The notes under the pieces were generated by a model. It did no database searches. It had not been told where the DNA came from and worked only from the letters and a program-made list of their open reading frames with translations. Shown here piece by piece: positions 35,590 through 43,742 of a DNA stretch of 64,000 bases. The DNA is from Myxococcales bacterium (GTDB lineage: Bacteria > Myxococcota_A > Polyangia > Palsa-1104 > JAEUJZ01). Position 1 is the stretch's first letter. The number at the start of each line of letters is the position of its first letter. Where the stretch lies: assembly GCA_016794365.1 (NCBI GenBank), contig JAEUKB010000059.1, positions 62,001 to 126,000 of the forward strand, written 5' to 3'. The position numbers were made by a program, and so were the translations under genes.

Positions 35590-38001
35590 TTATCGATCTG
35601 TACCGCAAGCCCGATCCCGCTGCGCACTCTGCGCGCGTCTTTCTGCATGCCGTGTGTGCATTCCCACCCCACACCCAGCATGCGCGCGGAACTTCCCCAT
35701 GACTTCCGGCCACGGCTTCTGCACCGCAACACAGCGACGAAGAATCTGTCCCCTGATCCTCTGACCGATAAGCTCTCCCACTTCGTATTCAAACAGCCGG
35801 GCGGTGGCTGCGTTGGCAGAGACGATCTGTCCGCTGGCATCGGTTGTGATGATCGCATCGGTGACACTGCTCATGATCGATCGCAGCAGCTCATCCGATC
35901 GACGCTGCTCTGTTCTGTCAAGGAGCGCCACCATGATCGCACGCCGACCGCCATCCCAGATCATGGTTGCCACCGACTGCACCGGAACCAGCGTGTCATC
36001 ACTGCGCACCAGATAGTCATCATCAGAGCTTTGCTGAATCCGTCCTTCCAACAGTGCGCTCATTGTCCGTTCGAGCTCTGAATGCTGTGCTGGCATCACC
36101 AGCATGCGGACATCTTGACCGATCAGCTCACTGCGATGTTGATATCCTGCCACTTGCAGCAGCGTCTGATTACAGAACGTGATGCGACCCTCTACGATCA
36201 CCACGATGGCCGCAGGAACCACTTCCAAGAGCCGACGGTAACGCTCCTCACTCTCTGTGATCCGTCGCATCGCCAGATCGCGCTCGATCGCAACGCCTGC
36301 AAGCTGCGCAGCAATCGGTAGGACCGCGTCTTCCTCTTCATCCTGTTCGATGTTGGTGCCGCTGGTTCGATACAGCGCAAAGGTTCCGATCACACTGCGC
36401 GGAGAAACGGAACCTGTCCCTGTGTTGTCATGTGCATCGCTGGCGACAATCGGAACCGATAGGCACGCGCGCAGCCCGATTGGGAGAGCCAGGTGACGAT
36501 AGCTCTCCCACAGTGGATCCGTCGCAATGTCTTTGACATCGACACGCACACCAAGGAATGCGCAGGTTCCACATGATCCTTGCTGCGGTCCGATCGGAAT
36601 GCGCTGTACAGCTTGGCTATACGACGCAGGCATAGAAGGAGCAGCGACCAAGTTCAGGTGCTTTCCTTCCGCATCTTTGGTCAAGATCGTGCAGATCACG
36701 CAGTGAAGCAGGCTCTCTACCAGACCCACCACTTCACGCAGGACCTCCGCAAGCGGCGCTCCCTTCGCGATCAGATCCAAGATCCGATTCTGTCCCAAAA
36801 GGAGCAGCTCTGACCGTCGCTGTACGGTCACATCGCGGAGCGTTCCTACCAAGCTCACCGGACGTCCTTCTGCATCTGTACAGAGCTGTCCCAGAAACGA
36901 CATCCGCCGGATTCGATGATCGTCACCGATCATGCGCAGCTCACAAGACTGCGGCGTGCCATGCTGAAGCGCTTGCTGCACTGTGGTCAGCAGCTTGGGG
37001 AGATCTTCGGAATGAATCACTTCATAGATGCGCTGGCGATCCGAGCCCAAGGAAAGGGACGGAAACAGCTCGAGCGCTTCCTTAGACCACGTAATCTGTC
37101 CGGTCTGAAGATCTCGCGTACACACCGCCATCTTGGCAGCAGACAGCGCAAGCTGAAGACGATCGCGATGCTCTTTGAGTGAAGCCTCGATCTTGCGTCG
37201 CTGCGTGATGTCGGTATGGGAAACCACCACGCCTTTTCCGTGCGACCCAAGCGGAGTCACTGTCATCAGGCAATAGCGCGGTGCCCATGGCAAATCGCAC
37301 GCATACTCCAGCTCGAAACTCGCGCGCTTGCCAAGCAGAACGTCTTCGATTCCTTGCGCAAAGCGGAACGCCTCTTCCCGCTCTGTTCCGGTGACGCTGC
37401 GACACAACGCCAAGTAGTTACAGCCGATCTCAACTGGCTGGTGTACGTGCAAAGCTGGCGACGTCGTTCGGATTCCGAACTCACGCCAAGCCCGATTGAT
37501 CGAAACGATGTTGCCTTGTTGATCCAGAACCGCAATGCGTGGCGCCATCGAGTCGAGGACGCTGCGAACGAACTCTTCGCGCTCCTTTGCATCGGACTCT
37601 ATGCGCTTGCGTAGTGAGATGTCATGGAAAATCCCAATGACTCCAATGCAGCGTCCCGCTCGATCAATCAAGCGACGGATTCGCGCCTCTACCCAGATCT
37701 GCGTTCCGTCTTTTCTGTGGTCTTGATACTCACCCTCCCAGTCATTGTCACGGAGCGGAGCACACAAAGAAGCATGTTCATGGGAATGCGCTGCATGCGG
37801 AAAGCGAACAGGATGCGGCTGGCCAATCATCTCTGCGCGTGACCACCCAAACAGACTCTCTGCACCGGGGTTCCAAACGCTGATCTTTCCGTCGGAATCG
37901 ACCACAACAACGGCATCCCGAATGTTGTCCAAGATCATGGTATCCCGCAGCACTTCAGAGACCGTGGAATCCAGCTCCTTTTCGCGATCGTGTTTGCTCA
38001 C
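35590..38001 (-). CDS. Multi-PAS/GAF sensor protein, 3'-truncated (kinase missing)
   Basis: 803 residues starting at GTG 38001 with a strong AGGAGGG upstream. Domains: PAS 1 (about 20-130, ending in FHDISLRKR), PAS 2 (145-265, DITQRRK), PAS 3 (275-385, RDVTVQRR), GAF (400-565, with CGTCAFLGVRVDVKDIATDP), PAS 4 (575-690, LDRTEQRR) and the first half of PAS 5 (698-747, AIITTDASGQIVSANAA to ELIGQ). After TGACCGA (35762-35768) the PAS pattern stops and a 55-residue Arg-rich tail without domain character follows. No HisKA or other output is present. I infer that it is the 5' part of a hybrid kinase whose 3' part is at 27238-28624. Confidence 0.88.
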   Translation of the reverse strand: MSKHDREKELDSTVSEVLRDTMILDNIRDAVVVVDSDGKISVWNPGAESLFGWSRAEMIGQPHPVRFPHAAHSHEHASLCAPLRDNDWEGEYQDHRKDGTQIWVEARIRRLIDRAGRCIGVIGIFHDISLRKRIESDAKEREEFVRSVLDSMAPRIAVLDQQGNIVSINRAWREFGIRTTSPALHVHQPVEIGCNYLALCRSVTGTEREEAFRFAQGIEDVLLGKRASFELEYACDLPWAPRYCLMTVTPLGSHGKGVVVSHTDITQRRKIEASLKEHRDRLQLALSAAKMAVCTRDLQTGQITWSKEALELFPSLSLGSDRQRIYEVIHSEDLPKLLTTVQQALQHGTPQSCELRMIGDDHRIRRMSFLGQLCTDAEGRPVSLVGTLRDVTVQRRSELLLLGQNRILDLIAKGAPLAEVLREVVGLVESLLHCVICTILTKDAEGKHLNLVAAPSMPASYSQAVQRIPIGPQQGSCGTCAFLGVRVDVKDIATDPLWESYRHLALPIGLRACLSVPIVASDAHDNTGTGSVSPRSVIGTFALYRTSGTNIEQDEEEDAVLPIAAQLAGVAIERDLAMRRITESEERYRRLLEVVPAAIVVIVEGRITFCNQTLLQVAGYQHRSELIGQDVRMLVMPAQHSELERTMSALLEGRIQQSSDDDYLVRSDDTLVPVQSVATMIWDGGRRAIMVALLDRTEQRRSDELLRSIMSSVTDAIITTDASGQIVSANAATARLFEYEVGELIGQRIRGQILRRCVAVQKPWPEVMGKFRAHAGCGVGMHTRHAERRAQSAQRDRACGTDR
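35762..35768. repeat. 7-bp direct repeat, copy 2 (TGACCGA)
   Basis: Same 7 bp and same codon phase (C-GGT-CA inside Ile/Phe-Gly-Gln) as copy 1. To the right PAS 5 is intact; to the left the PAS pattern is lost. Confidence 0.55.
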
Positions 38002-38329
38002 GCAGCCCTCCTACGCGACCAGAGCAAGTCAGGACTATCGATCGTTTTTTCACCGGACCAGAGCCAAGCGCAGCGGATGCTCACAGCACTCTCACCAGAC
38101 TGATCTAGTTATTATTTGATCAGAAATTGTCAGCAATGCGAAAGCGAATGTACGCACGCAAAGTCACAGCGCATTGCAGCGGACATGCAGCGATTGTCCA
38201 AGGTCGATCTGGTGATCGTGAAAGCGCACAGAGACAGCTTGGCGTCGAAGTACAGCAGGTAGGAATCAAGTGCGCGGAGAAGTCAGGAAGGCACCTGCGG
38301 ACGTACACATCCGCAGATCATACGCAGGG
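38002..38329. other. 328-bp intergenic region with a small hairpin
   Basis: Holds the promoter of the sensor gene. A perfect 7-bp inverted repeat CTGCGGA (38295-38301) / TCCGCAG (38310-38316) lies 14 bp after the lipoprotein stop (minus) and may be its terminator, though no T-run follows. Nothing else recognised. Confidence 0.4.
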
Positions 38330-39157
38330 TTACGGAGTCGTGCGCGAGACGTTGAAGCGGAATGCACCGCTCGACAGATCGAGCGAGCTCGGAACCAGCG
38401 TCCAGTCCGTCGGCTTCGGATCCTTGGCGTTGTACATAATGCCGAGTCCCTCATACAGAGAGTCCGTCACGCTGGCTTTGTCGAGCGCCTTGTTGAAGGC
38501 GTCCTTGAGCGGAGTCTCGACCCAGGTCTTCAGGTTCGTCTTGAGGATTCCGTCGATGATTCCGTTACACCAGCCCGAGCCACCGCAGTTCTTGGTCTTC
38601 ACGCTGAAGTTGGCGCGAACCGCCGCAGCCTTGGCGCGCTCCGTCGCTTTGTCATAGGTAAGGTCGGTGCTCAGGTTCGATGAGCTGATCACGAGATCTG
38701 CGGGCAGCTTGCCAAAGACGGGCACCGTGACCTCGACATGAAGCTGACCACGGAACGTCAGCTTCACGGTGGCATTGGTTCCGGCCAGGGTCAGACCGGT
38801 GTTGGCAAAGTCCGCTTCCAAGCTGGTGATCACAACAGAAGAGCCGGACGAAGTGATCGGCGGAACCGCAAAGGAGGACTTGTGCGCCGCGCCGTTGGGG
38901 TCTCCGTACAGCACCTGCGACAGCTCGGAAGAAGGAGTGAACGTCGCGGTTCCTGCGCTCACCACAAACGAGCAGTTCTTCAGCTTGACTGCGTTGGTGT
39001 AACCATCAAAGTCTGCCTGTCCGATTTGACCAGCTTTGGTCTCTGTCAGTCCTTGCTGAAGCTCTGCGATCTCGGCTTCTTCACCACAGCCCACCAAGGT
39101 TCCAGTTGCGAGCATGCTGACCAGCAGCGGGACCATCTTGAGCGACAATCGTTTCAT
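38330..39157 (-). CDS. Predicted lipoprotein of unknown function
   Basis: 275 residues: signal peptide with lipobox LVGC (Cys about 24). The mature part is Ser/Thr rich and mostly predicted beta strand (VVITSLEADFANTGLTLAG, KLTFRGQLHVEVTVPVFG), then a helical stretch near 170-185 (KATERAKAAAVRANF), a disulfide-capable CGGSGWC, and an amphipathic helix ETPLKDAFNKALDKAS. The mix of amphipathic beta strands and one long helix is vaguely like TULIP lipid-binding proteins, but I would not assign it. A good Shine-Dalgarno GGAGG precedes the ATG. Monocistronic. Confidence 0.65.
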   Translation of the reverse strand: MKRLSLKMVPLLVSMLATGTLVGCGEEAEIAELQQGLTETKAGQIGQADFDGYTNAVKLKNCSFVVSAGTATFTPSSELSQVLYGDPNGAAHKSSFAVPPITSSGSSVVITSLEADFANTGLTLAGTNATVKLTFRGQLHVEVTVPVFGKLPADLVISSSNLSTDLTYDKATERAKAAAVRANFSVKTKNCGGSGWCNGIIDGILKTNLKTWVETPLKDAFNKALDKASVTDSLYEGLGIMYNAKDPKPTDWTLVPSSLDLSSGAFRFNVSRTTP

Positions 39158-39455
39158 CGGGAGGCCTCCAAAGATTCAGGTTTTCGGCTAGAGACAATGT
39201 ACAGACAACGGACTCGTCGTACCTACATCACGCAGAGCCTGTCAATCCGTTCCAGCGTCCGCCACTCCGCAGCCAGCCCGTGTGACCAGCGGAATCAGGA
39301 AGCAGCGTGCGCGTGGGTTCATACAGTTCGCACGTTGCATCGCATGTGCCAGCTGCTCTAAACAGGTTCCGTCCGTCGCTGTCTGCTGATCGTTTCGCTG
39401 GGTCTACGCTGCGCGCTGCTGCCGCTTGCAGACAGCAACCTGTAGACTCTTTCCA
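39158..39455. other. 298-bp intergenic region
   Basis: Between two minus-strand genes. No gene, repeat or clear hairpin seen; it should hold the promoter of the lipoprotein gene. Confidence 0.35.
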
Positions 39456-40277
39456 TCAGTCTCCCGGTCGCGCAGTCCACAGTCCGTGCGGATAGCCCGC
39501 TTGACGCAGCGCCGCGAGGGTCTGCATTCCGGGTACGCCATCCAGATCGAGCGCGATCCCAAGCTGCTCTGCAAGCTGCTGCTGGCGCTGTTTCCACACC
39601 GTCAGATCTTCAAGCTGATCCAGATCAAACGACTCATAGCCTGCGCTGCGCAAACGCAAAAAGACTTCATCTCCGGGATCTCCTGCGCCGCGATCATCGC
39701 TGGCTTCGCGGTGTCCGTACACGCCCACCACAGAGCTTCCCCCTTGCGCAATCCGCTGCACTGCCTGGTTCCGATAGGGCCAATGAAACTGACGCTGAAT
39801 CCCAAAGCGTCGCGTCAGATAATCCACCAAGCGCACCGCCGCATCGAGCTGCACTTCATACAGCTCTGCATCGCTTCCTTGGCAGATCTCAATCCCGATC
39901 GACTGATGATTTACCATGCGCACACCGGCATGATAGGTCGTCTCTGTAGCAACATCTGCGACGCAGGCGATCGATCCATCAAAGTCGATGACAAAGTGTG
40001 CGCTCGCGCAGACTCCGTCTTCCGCCCAGCCTGACACCACATCCATTTTGTGATCGTGCTCAGGATGCGGAATCGGTCCAGTCAAGATGCGCTGCTTTCG
40101 CTGATCCCGACCCCCCGGAATGCCGCGCGTGGTGTGGAGCACGATCGCATGAATCCACTCTGCCTGCGTGCGTGGTTCACGATCGGAATCGATCAAACGG
40201 AGTCCGTTTGGATCCAGCCAGCTGCGAATGATCAGACCCGCGACCTCTTCGACGTTTCCGTCCACGATAACGCCCAT
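39456..40277 (-). CDS. N-acetylmuramoyl-L-alanine amidase (Amidase_2/PGRP type)
   Basis: 273 residues. An Amidase_2 domain (about 35-190) cuts the amide bond between MurNAc and the stem peptide. Zinc ligands are the His of IVLHTTRG, the His of TTYHAGVRMVNH and the residue set of GHREASDDRGAGDPG (His and the DPG Asp). SIGIEICQGSD is the family-typical strand after the first His pair. The C-terminus (200-270) looks like a peptidoglycan-binding_1-like helical unit (GIALDLDGVPGMQTLAALR). No signal peptide is evident, so it may be exported otherwise or act on wall fragments in the cytoplasm. Confidence 0.88.
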   Translation of the reverse strand: MGVIVDGNVEEVAGLIIRSWLDPNGLRLIDSDREPRTQAEWIHAIVLHTTRGIPGGRDQRKQRILTGPIPHPEHDHKMDVVSGWAEDGVCASAHFVIDFDGSIACVADVATETTYHAGVRMVNHQSIGIEICQGSDAELYEVQLDAAVRLVDYLTRRFGIQRQFHWPYRNQAVQRIAQGGSSVVGVYGHREASDDRGAGDPGDEVFLRLRSAGYESFDLDQLEDLTVWKQRQQQLAEQLGIALDLDGVPGMQTLAALRQAGYPHGLWTARPGD

Positions 40278-40411
40278 GACAGCACCCGCTTTGGCAGACT
40301 GATTTCAGTATACAAGGATTCGGCACACCGAACACGCTGCGCAAGCTGCGCTGGCCAAAGACCATTTGGGCGCAGCATCCGTGAACGCAGCCCCCGCGCT
40401 ACACTGTGAGG

Positions 40412-42046
40412 ATGTACAAGTCTCTCTGTTCTGTGGTGGCCCTGTCTCTGTGTGCGATCGTGTCTGCGGCGGGCTGCACAAGCGAGTCTGCTCAAGGGAA
40501 TCCTCTGCCAGACAGCGGACCGGGCGGAATGCCGCTTCCCCAGAGCCCGGCCTGCGCTGTCGCAAGTGGCGGAGGCAAAGCCCAGGTGAGCGCACCAACG
40601 CTGCTGCTGACGCTGAAAGATCGCTATGAAGAAGCATGGCTGGGCTCTGCTGCGGTCGCGGATCTCGATGGAGATGGCAAAAAAGAGATCATCGCAGCAC
40701 GCGGCGGACTGGTCGTGGTGTGGAAGTCCGATGGAACACTGGCTTGGCGCTACGCAACCGGACAAGGACGGATTTGGTCAAGTCCCGTCGTCGCTGACTT
40801 TGTAGGAGACCGCAAGCTAGAAGTCGCAGTGGCCGCGCGCGATCGCATCTTTTTGCTGGATGCAAACGGACAGGTGCTGCCCGGCTTTCCGGTCACTTGG
40901 CAAGATGAGCTACGCTCATTGGCAGGCGGGGACATCGACGGAGATGGCAAGCTCGATTTGATCGCTTCAGTAGCGCGCAGCGGTCCCACCGATGTGGTCA
41001 ACGCATTCCGCAGCGATGGCAGCAAGGTTGCGGGATTTCCTCCCAACATGACGGGAACCAGCGGCTGCGCAACCGACAAGCTCTGTTATCTGGCGGGCTG
41101 TTACGATCAAAACCTAGCGGTCGGAGATCTCGACGGTGATAACAAGCTCGATCTGGTGGCTCCGCATGACAATGCCTACGCCAGTTTTCACAAAGGAAGC
41201 GGTGTCGCCTTCGATGCCAGCGCGCAGTTTAAGCCGAAGAAGACACCCGGCGTTCGCTACCTACATGATCTCGCCGAAGCCCAGCGCGGCTACGCCACCA
41301 ACGAAGAAACCGCGCTACAAGCACACTTTACCAACACCGCTCCTGCCATCGCAGATCTGGATGAGGATGGCAAAAATGAAGTGGTGATGCTCGGCTCTGT
41401 TCAAAACGCAGCGCAGAGCAATCGACTCCTTGGCGTCGGACTGTGGGCACTACGGAACGATGCCAGTCGCGTCACCGGCTGGGAGTCTCCCTTTCATGCG
41501 CCGCAGTATCTGTCCGGTCTGTGGGACTTGGGAAACACCAACATTGTCGCGGCCACCAACCAAGTCAGCATCGCGGACATCAGCGCACAGTCACCCGGCA
41601 AAGAGCTGATCTTTGCGGGCTTTGATGGAACGATTCACGCTGTCTCTGCTCAGAAAAAAGAGCTGTGGTCCTTCCGCTACACCAGCGATCCGAATGTCCT
41701 GACCGCAGGTGTCGCCGTCGGAGATCTGTCTGGTGATGGCATTCCCGAAGTGGTGTTTTCCAGCTATTCCACCGATGCAGACAAGAGCGCGCTGTACATT
41801 CTGGATGCCGGTGGGAACTTGCAGCAGAAGCTGGCCCTGCCACGCCGAGGCGCGATGCCCGTACCAACCCTTGCTGATGTAAACGGAGACGGAACCGTTG
41901 AGATCGTGGTGTCGCTCAAAGACGCGCTCGACAAAGTAGAGAGCGTCCTTGTCTATACCGTTGCGGGCTCTGCAACCAACTGTCTGCCATGGCCCACCGG
42001 ACGCGCAGATCTGCTCCGCAGCGGCACCGCGCCCAAGAAATCCTAA
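40412..42046 (+). CDS. FG-GAP/VCBS repeat lipoprotein
   Basis: 544 residues from ATG 40412: signal peptide with lipobox SAAGC (Cys about 20). It is a seven-bladed beta-propeller-like protein with at least six calcium-binding D-x-D/N-x-D-G loops: DLDGDGKKEI, DIDGDGKLDL, DLDGDNKLDL, DLDEDGKNEV, DLSGDGIPEV and DVNGDGTVEI. These FG-GAP/VCBS repeats resemble integrin alpha-type propellers and usually serve surface binding or adhesion. Two Cys pairs may form disulfides. Function and ligand are unknown. A second protein of this type is at 45744-47207. Confidence 0.85.
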   Translation: MYKSLCSVVALSLCAIVSAAGCTSESAQGNPLPDSGPGGMPLPQSPACAVASGGGKAQVSAPTLLLTLKDRYEEAWLGSAAVADLDGDGKKEIIAARGGLVVVWKSDGTLAWRYATGQGRIWSSPVVADFVGDRKLEVAVAARDRIFLLDANGQVLPGFPVTWQDELRSLAGGDIDGDGKLDLIASVARSGPTDVVNAFRSDGSKVAGFPPNMTGTSGCATDKLCYLAGCYDQNLAVGDLDGDNKLDLVAPHDNAYASFHKGSGVAFDASAQFKPKKTPGVRYLHDLAEAQRGYATNEETALQAHFTNTAPAIADLDEDGKNEVVMLGSVQNAAQSNRLLGVGLWALRNDASRVTGWESPFHAPQYLSGLWDLGNTNIVAATNQVSIADISAQSPGKELIFAGFDGTIHAVSAQKKELWSFRYTSDPNVLTAGVAVGDLSGDGIPEVVFSSYSTDADKSALYILDAGGNLQQKLALPRRGAMPVPTLADVNGDGTVEIVVSLKDALDKVESVLVYTVAGSATNCLPWPTGRADLLRSGTAPKKS

Positions 42047-42126
42047 CGAAACCCAATTGCGGACTCCGCTTCGCACTCCGTTCGTAGAATTTCTGTCTTT
42101 CCTGTCTCTCCTGTCTCTCTGTTCGC

Positions 42127-42633
42127 TTAGGAACGCGCACCTTCGCGTGCCAGCAGCGCTTGCTTGCGCTCGACGCCCCAGCGATATCCAGACAAGCCGC
42201 CATCACTCCGCACCACGCGATGACAAGGAATGGCGATGGCCACCTGATTCTTGGCGCACGCACCCGCCACCGCGCGCACAGCACTCGGCGATCCGATGCG
42301 CGCAGCCAGCTCGCGATAGGTAGTTGTGGTTCCCAGCGGAATGTCGCACAGCGCCGCCCAGACCTTGCGCTGAAACGGAGTCCCTTCCAGATCAAGCGGC
42401 AGCGGCTTACTTACACTACGGGGCTGCTCGATGCGCTGCACGACTTTTTCTGTCAGCGCAGTGAGTGTGGGATCGGACGCAAACAGCGCGTCTCTGCCCC
42501 CCGGAAAGGAGTCTACAAACAGACTCCGCAGCGATGCTGGATCATCACCAATCCAGACTGCACAGACACCGGAGTCTTTCGCAGCAACCAAGACGGAACC
42601 TATCGAGCTTCCTGCAATCGCGACACGAATCAT
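42127..42633 (-). CDS. ogt: Methylated-DNA--protein-cysteine methyltransferase
   Basis: 168-residue DNA repair protein that takes the methyl group from O6-methylguanine onto its own Cys. The active site AIPCHRVV is intact, with the preceding helix-turn-helix PLGTTTTYRELAARIGSPSAVRAVAGACAKN (Arg finger in AVRAV) and the following GGLSGYRWGVERKQ. ATG 42633 is used, with GGAGAA upstream; a TTG 36 bp earlier is possible. Both the N-terminal Ada-like ferredoxin domain and the DNA-binding domain are present. Confidence 0.95.
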   Translation of the reverse strand: MIRVAIAGSSIGSVLVAAKDSGVCAVWIGDDPASLRSLFVDSFPGGRDALFASDPTLTALTEKVVQRIEQPRSVSKPLPLDLEGTPFQRKVWAALCDIPLGTTTTYRELAARIGSPSAVRAVAGACAKNQVAIAIPCHRVVRSDGGLSGYRWGVERKQALLAREGARS

Positions 42634-42771
42634 GAGAGCGGTTTCTCCCAACCAAGCGGACCCAGCCAAGACAGCGCAGCGCCGATTCCTGCTGTGTACC
42701 GGAAGTGATGATGGAGCCGCAACCTAGCAACTTGTCGCGCGATGTTCACGCAAATTGATGCGAGCTCTTCT

Positions 42772-43671
42772 TTACATCGTGAAGAGATTTTGCCGGGCAG
42801 CCTGACAGATTGCAGCGACGGCAGGATGCTTGATTCGTCGCTCTACAGAGATGGCATAAAAGCGCTCAATCACACCATCCAGCGGGCCGATCATCTCGCA
42901 GTCGTACTGGGACACGATCGCGCCAGCCATCAGCAGTGGCGCGGCAAAGACCCCGATTCCTACACGTCCAAACGACTTCATGAGCGCGCTGTCTTCAAAC
43001 TCTCCGACAACGTGTGGACTGAGACCCCGCTCAGCCAGCCACTGCTCGACGCTGCGACGCAGCATGGTGTTTTCGGTCGGAAGCAAAAGAGGGGCCTCTG
43101 CAAGCGACTGTGGAAACTGCTTCCGCAGCTTCTTGGCCAGCACGGACGTTCCAAACAGCGCCACCGGACTTTCTCCGAGCAGGTGATTGAACGCGCGCAC
43201 CTTCACAGTCTGTCCAAGCGGTGCATCGGTCAGCACCACATCCAGCGCATGCAGCGCCAGATCCGCGAGCAGTCGCTCCTGTCGATCTTCGCGACAGATA
43301 AGCCGCACCGGCGTCTGGAGCTGATACACCGGCAGCAGGATCTGTTGCGCGATCAGCTTGGGCAGTACATCCGCGATTCCCACTTGCAAGCGGAGTCCCG
43401 CATCCCCCTTTCCACTGATCGCTTGCCGTAGGTCTTGTCCCAGCGCAAAGATCTCTTCCGCGTATTGAAACGCGACGCGCCCGATCTCTGTCAGGACCAA
43501 GCTGCGGCTGCTGCGATGAAACAGAGCCGCTCCCAAGCTGTCTTCCAAACAGCGAAGCTGCGCGGACAGCGTCGGCTGCGTAAGGTGTAGCTCTTGGGTT
43601 GCACGCTTGATGCTGCCGGTGCGGGCAATCACCCAGAAGTAGTACAGGTGATGATAGTTGAGCCAGTCCAT
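42772..43671 (-). CDS. LysR-type transcriptional regulator, NhaR-like
   Basis: 299 residues. N-terminal winged helix-turn-helix (NYHHLYYFWVIARTG, then ATQELHLTQPTLSAQLRCLE), strongly like the NhaR branch of LysR regulators (E. coli NhaR begins with the same NYxHLYYFW). Substrate-binding domain from about 92. In E. coli NhaR activates the Na+/H+ antiporter nhaA; no such gene is next to this one, so the target is unknown. The ATG follows six tandem Shine-Dalgarno-bearing 11-bp repeats (last AAGGAG five bases upstream). It lies 65 bp behind the FAD monooxygenase gene on the same strand. Confidence 0.9.
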   Translation of the reverse strand: MDWLNYHHLYYFWVIARTGSIKRATQELHLTQPTLSAQLRCLEDSLGAALFHRSSRSLVLTEIGRVAFQYAEEIFALGQDLRQAISGKGDAGLRLQVGIADVLPKLIAQQILLPVYQLQTPVRLICREDRQERLLADLALHALDVVLTDAPLGQTVKVRAFNHLLGESPVALFGTSVLAKKLRKQFPQSLAEAPLLLPTENTMLRRSVEQWLAERGLSPHVVGEFEDSALMKSFGRVGIGVFAAPLLMAGAIVSQYDCEMIGPLDGVIERFYAISVERRIKHPAVAAICQAARQNLFTM

Positions 43672-43742
43672 AAGCACTCCTTCAGCACTCCTTCAGCACT
43701 CCTTAGGCAACTCCTTTGGCACTCCTTTGGCACTCCTTAGGA
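43672..43742 (-). repeat. Six tandem 11-bp repeats each carrying AAGGAG
   Basis: Read on the minus strand, the gap before the LysR-gene ATG is six units of roughly aaggagtgcca/aaggagtgctg with period 11 (one 12). Each contains a perfect Shine-Dalgarno core AAGGAG. The TAA stop of the upstream FAD gene is embedded in the first unit. The nearest AAGGAG is 5 bases from ATG 43671. Confidence 0.9.

Larger units (their letters stand above)
28632..35761. mobile_element. 7.1-kb segment interrupting a sensor kinase gene (inferred insertion)
   Basis: 7130 bp between two copies of TGACCGA. It holds ppk2, a PAS-STAS gene, nrdB, nrdA and a cobalamin riboswitch with promoter, all read on the minus strand. 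Removing the segment plus one repeat copy fuses 35762-38001 with 27238-28624 (3627 nt, a multiple of three) into one open frame with a complete PAS domain. No transposase, integrase or IS is seen inside, and the ends share only short matches (GATCA a few bases in from each end), so the mechanism is unknown. The insertion is inference; recombination, deletion of a mobile gene, or an assembly join are alternatives. Confidence 0.5.

Noticed and set aside
35590..35762. Frameshift as the cause of the lost PAS tail in the sensor protein
   Set aside because: Neither other frame continues the PAS pattern after position 35762, so a simple frameshift does not explain it.
39456..40277. Prophage endolysin
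   Set aside because: The amidase has no phage neighbours (holin, tail, integrase) and sits among ordinary chromosomal genes.
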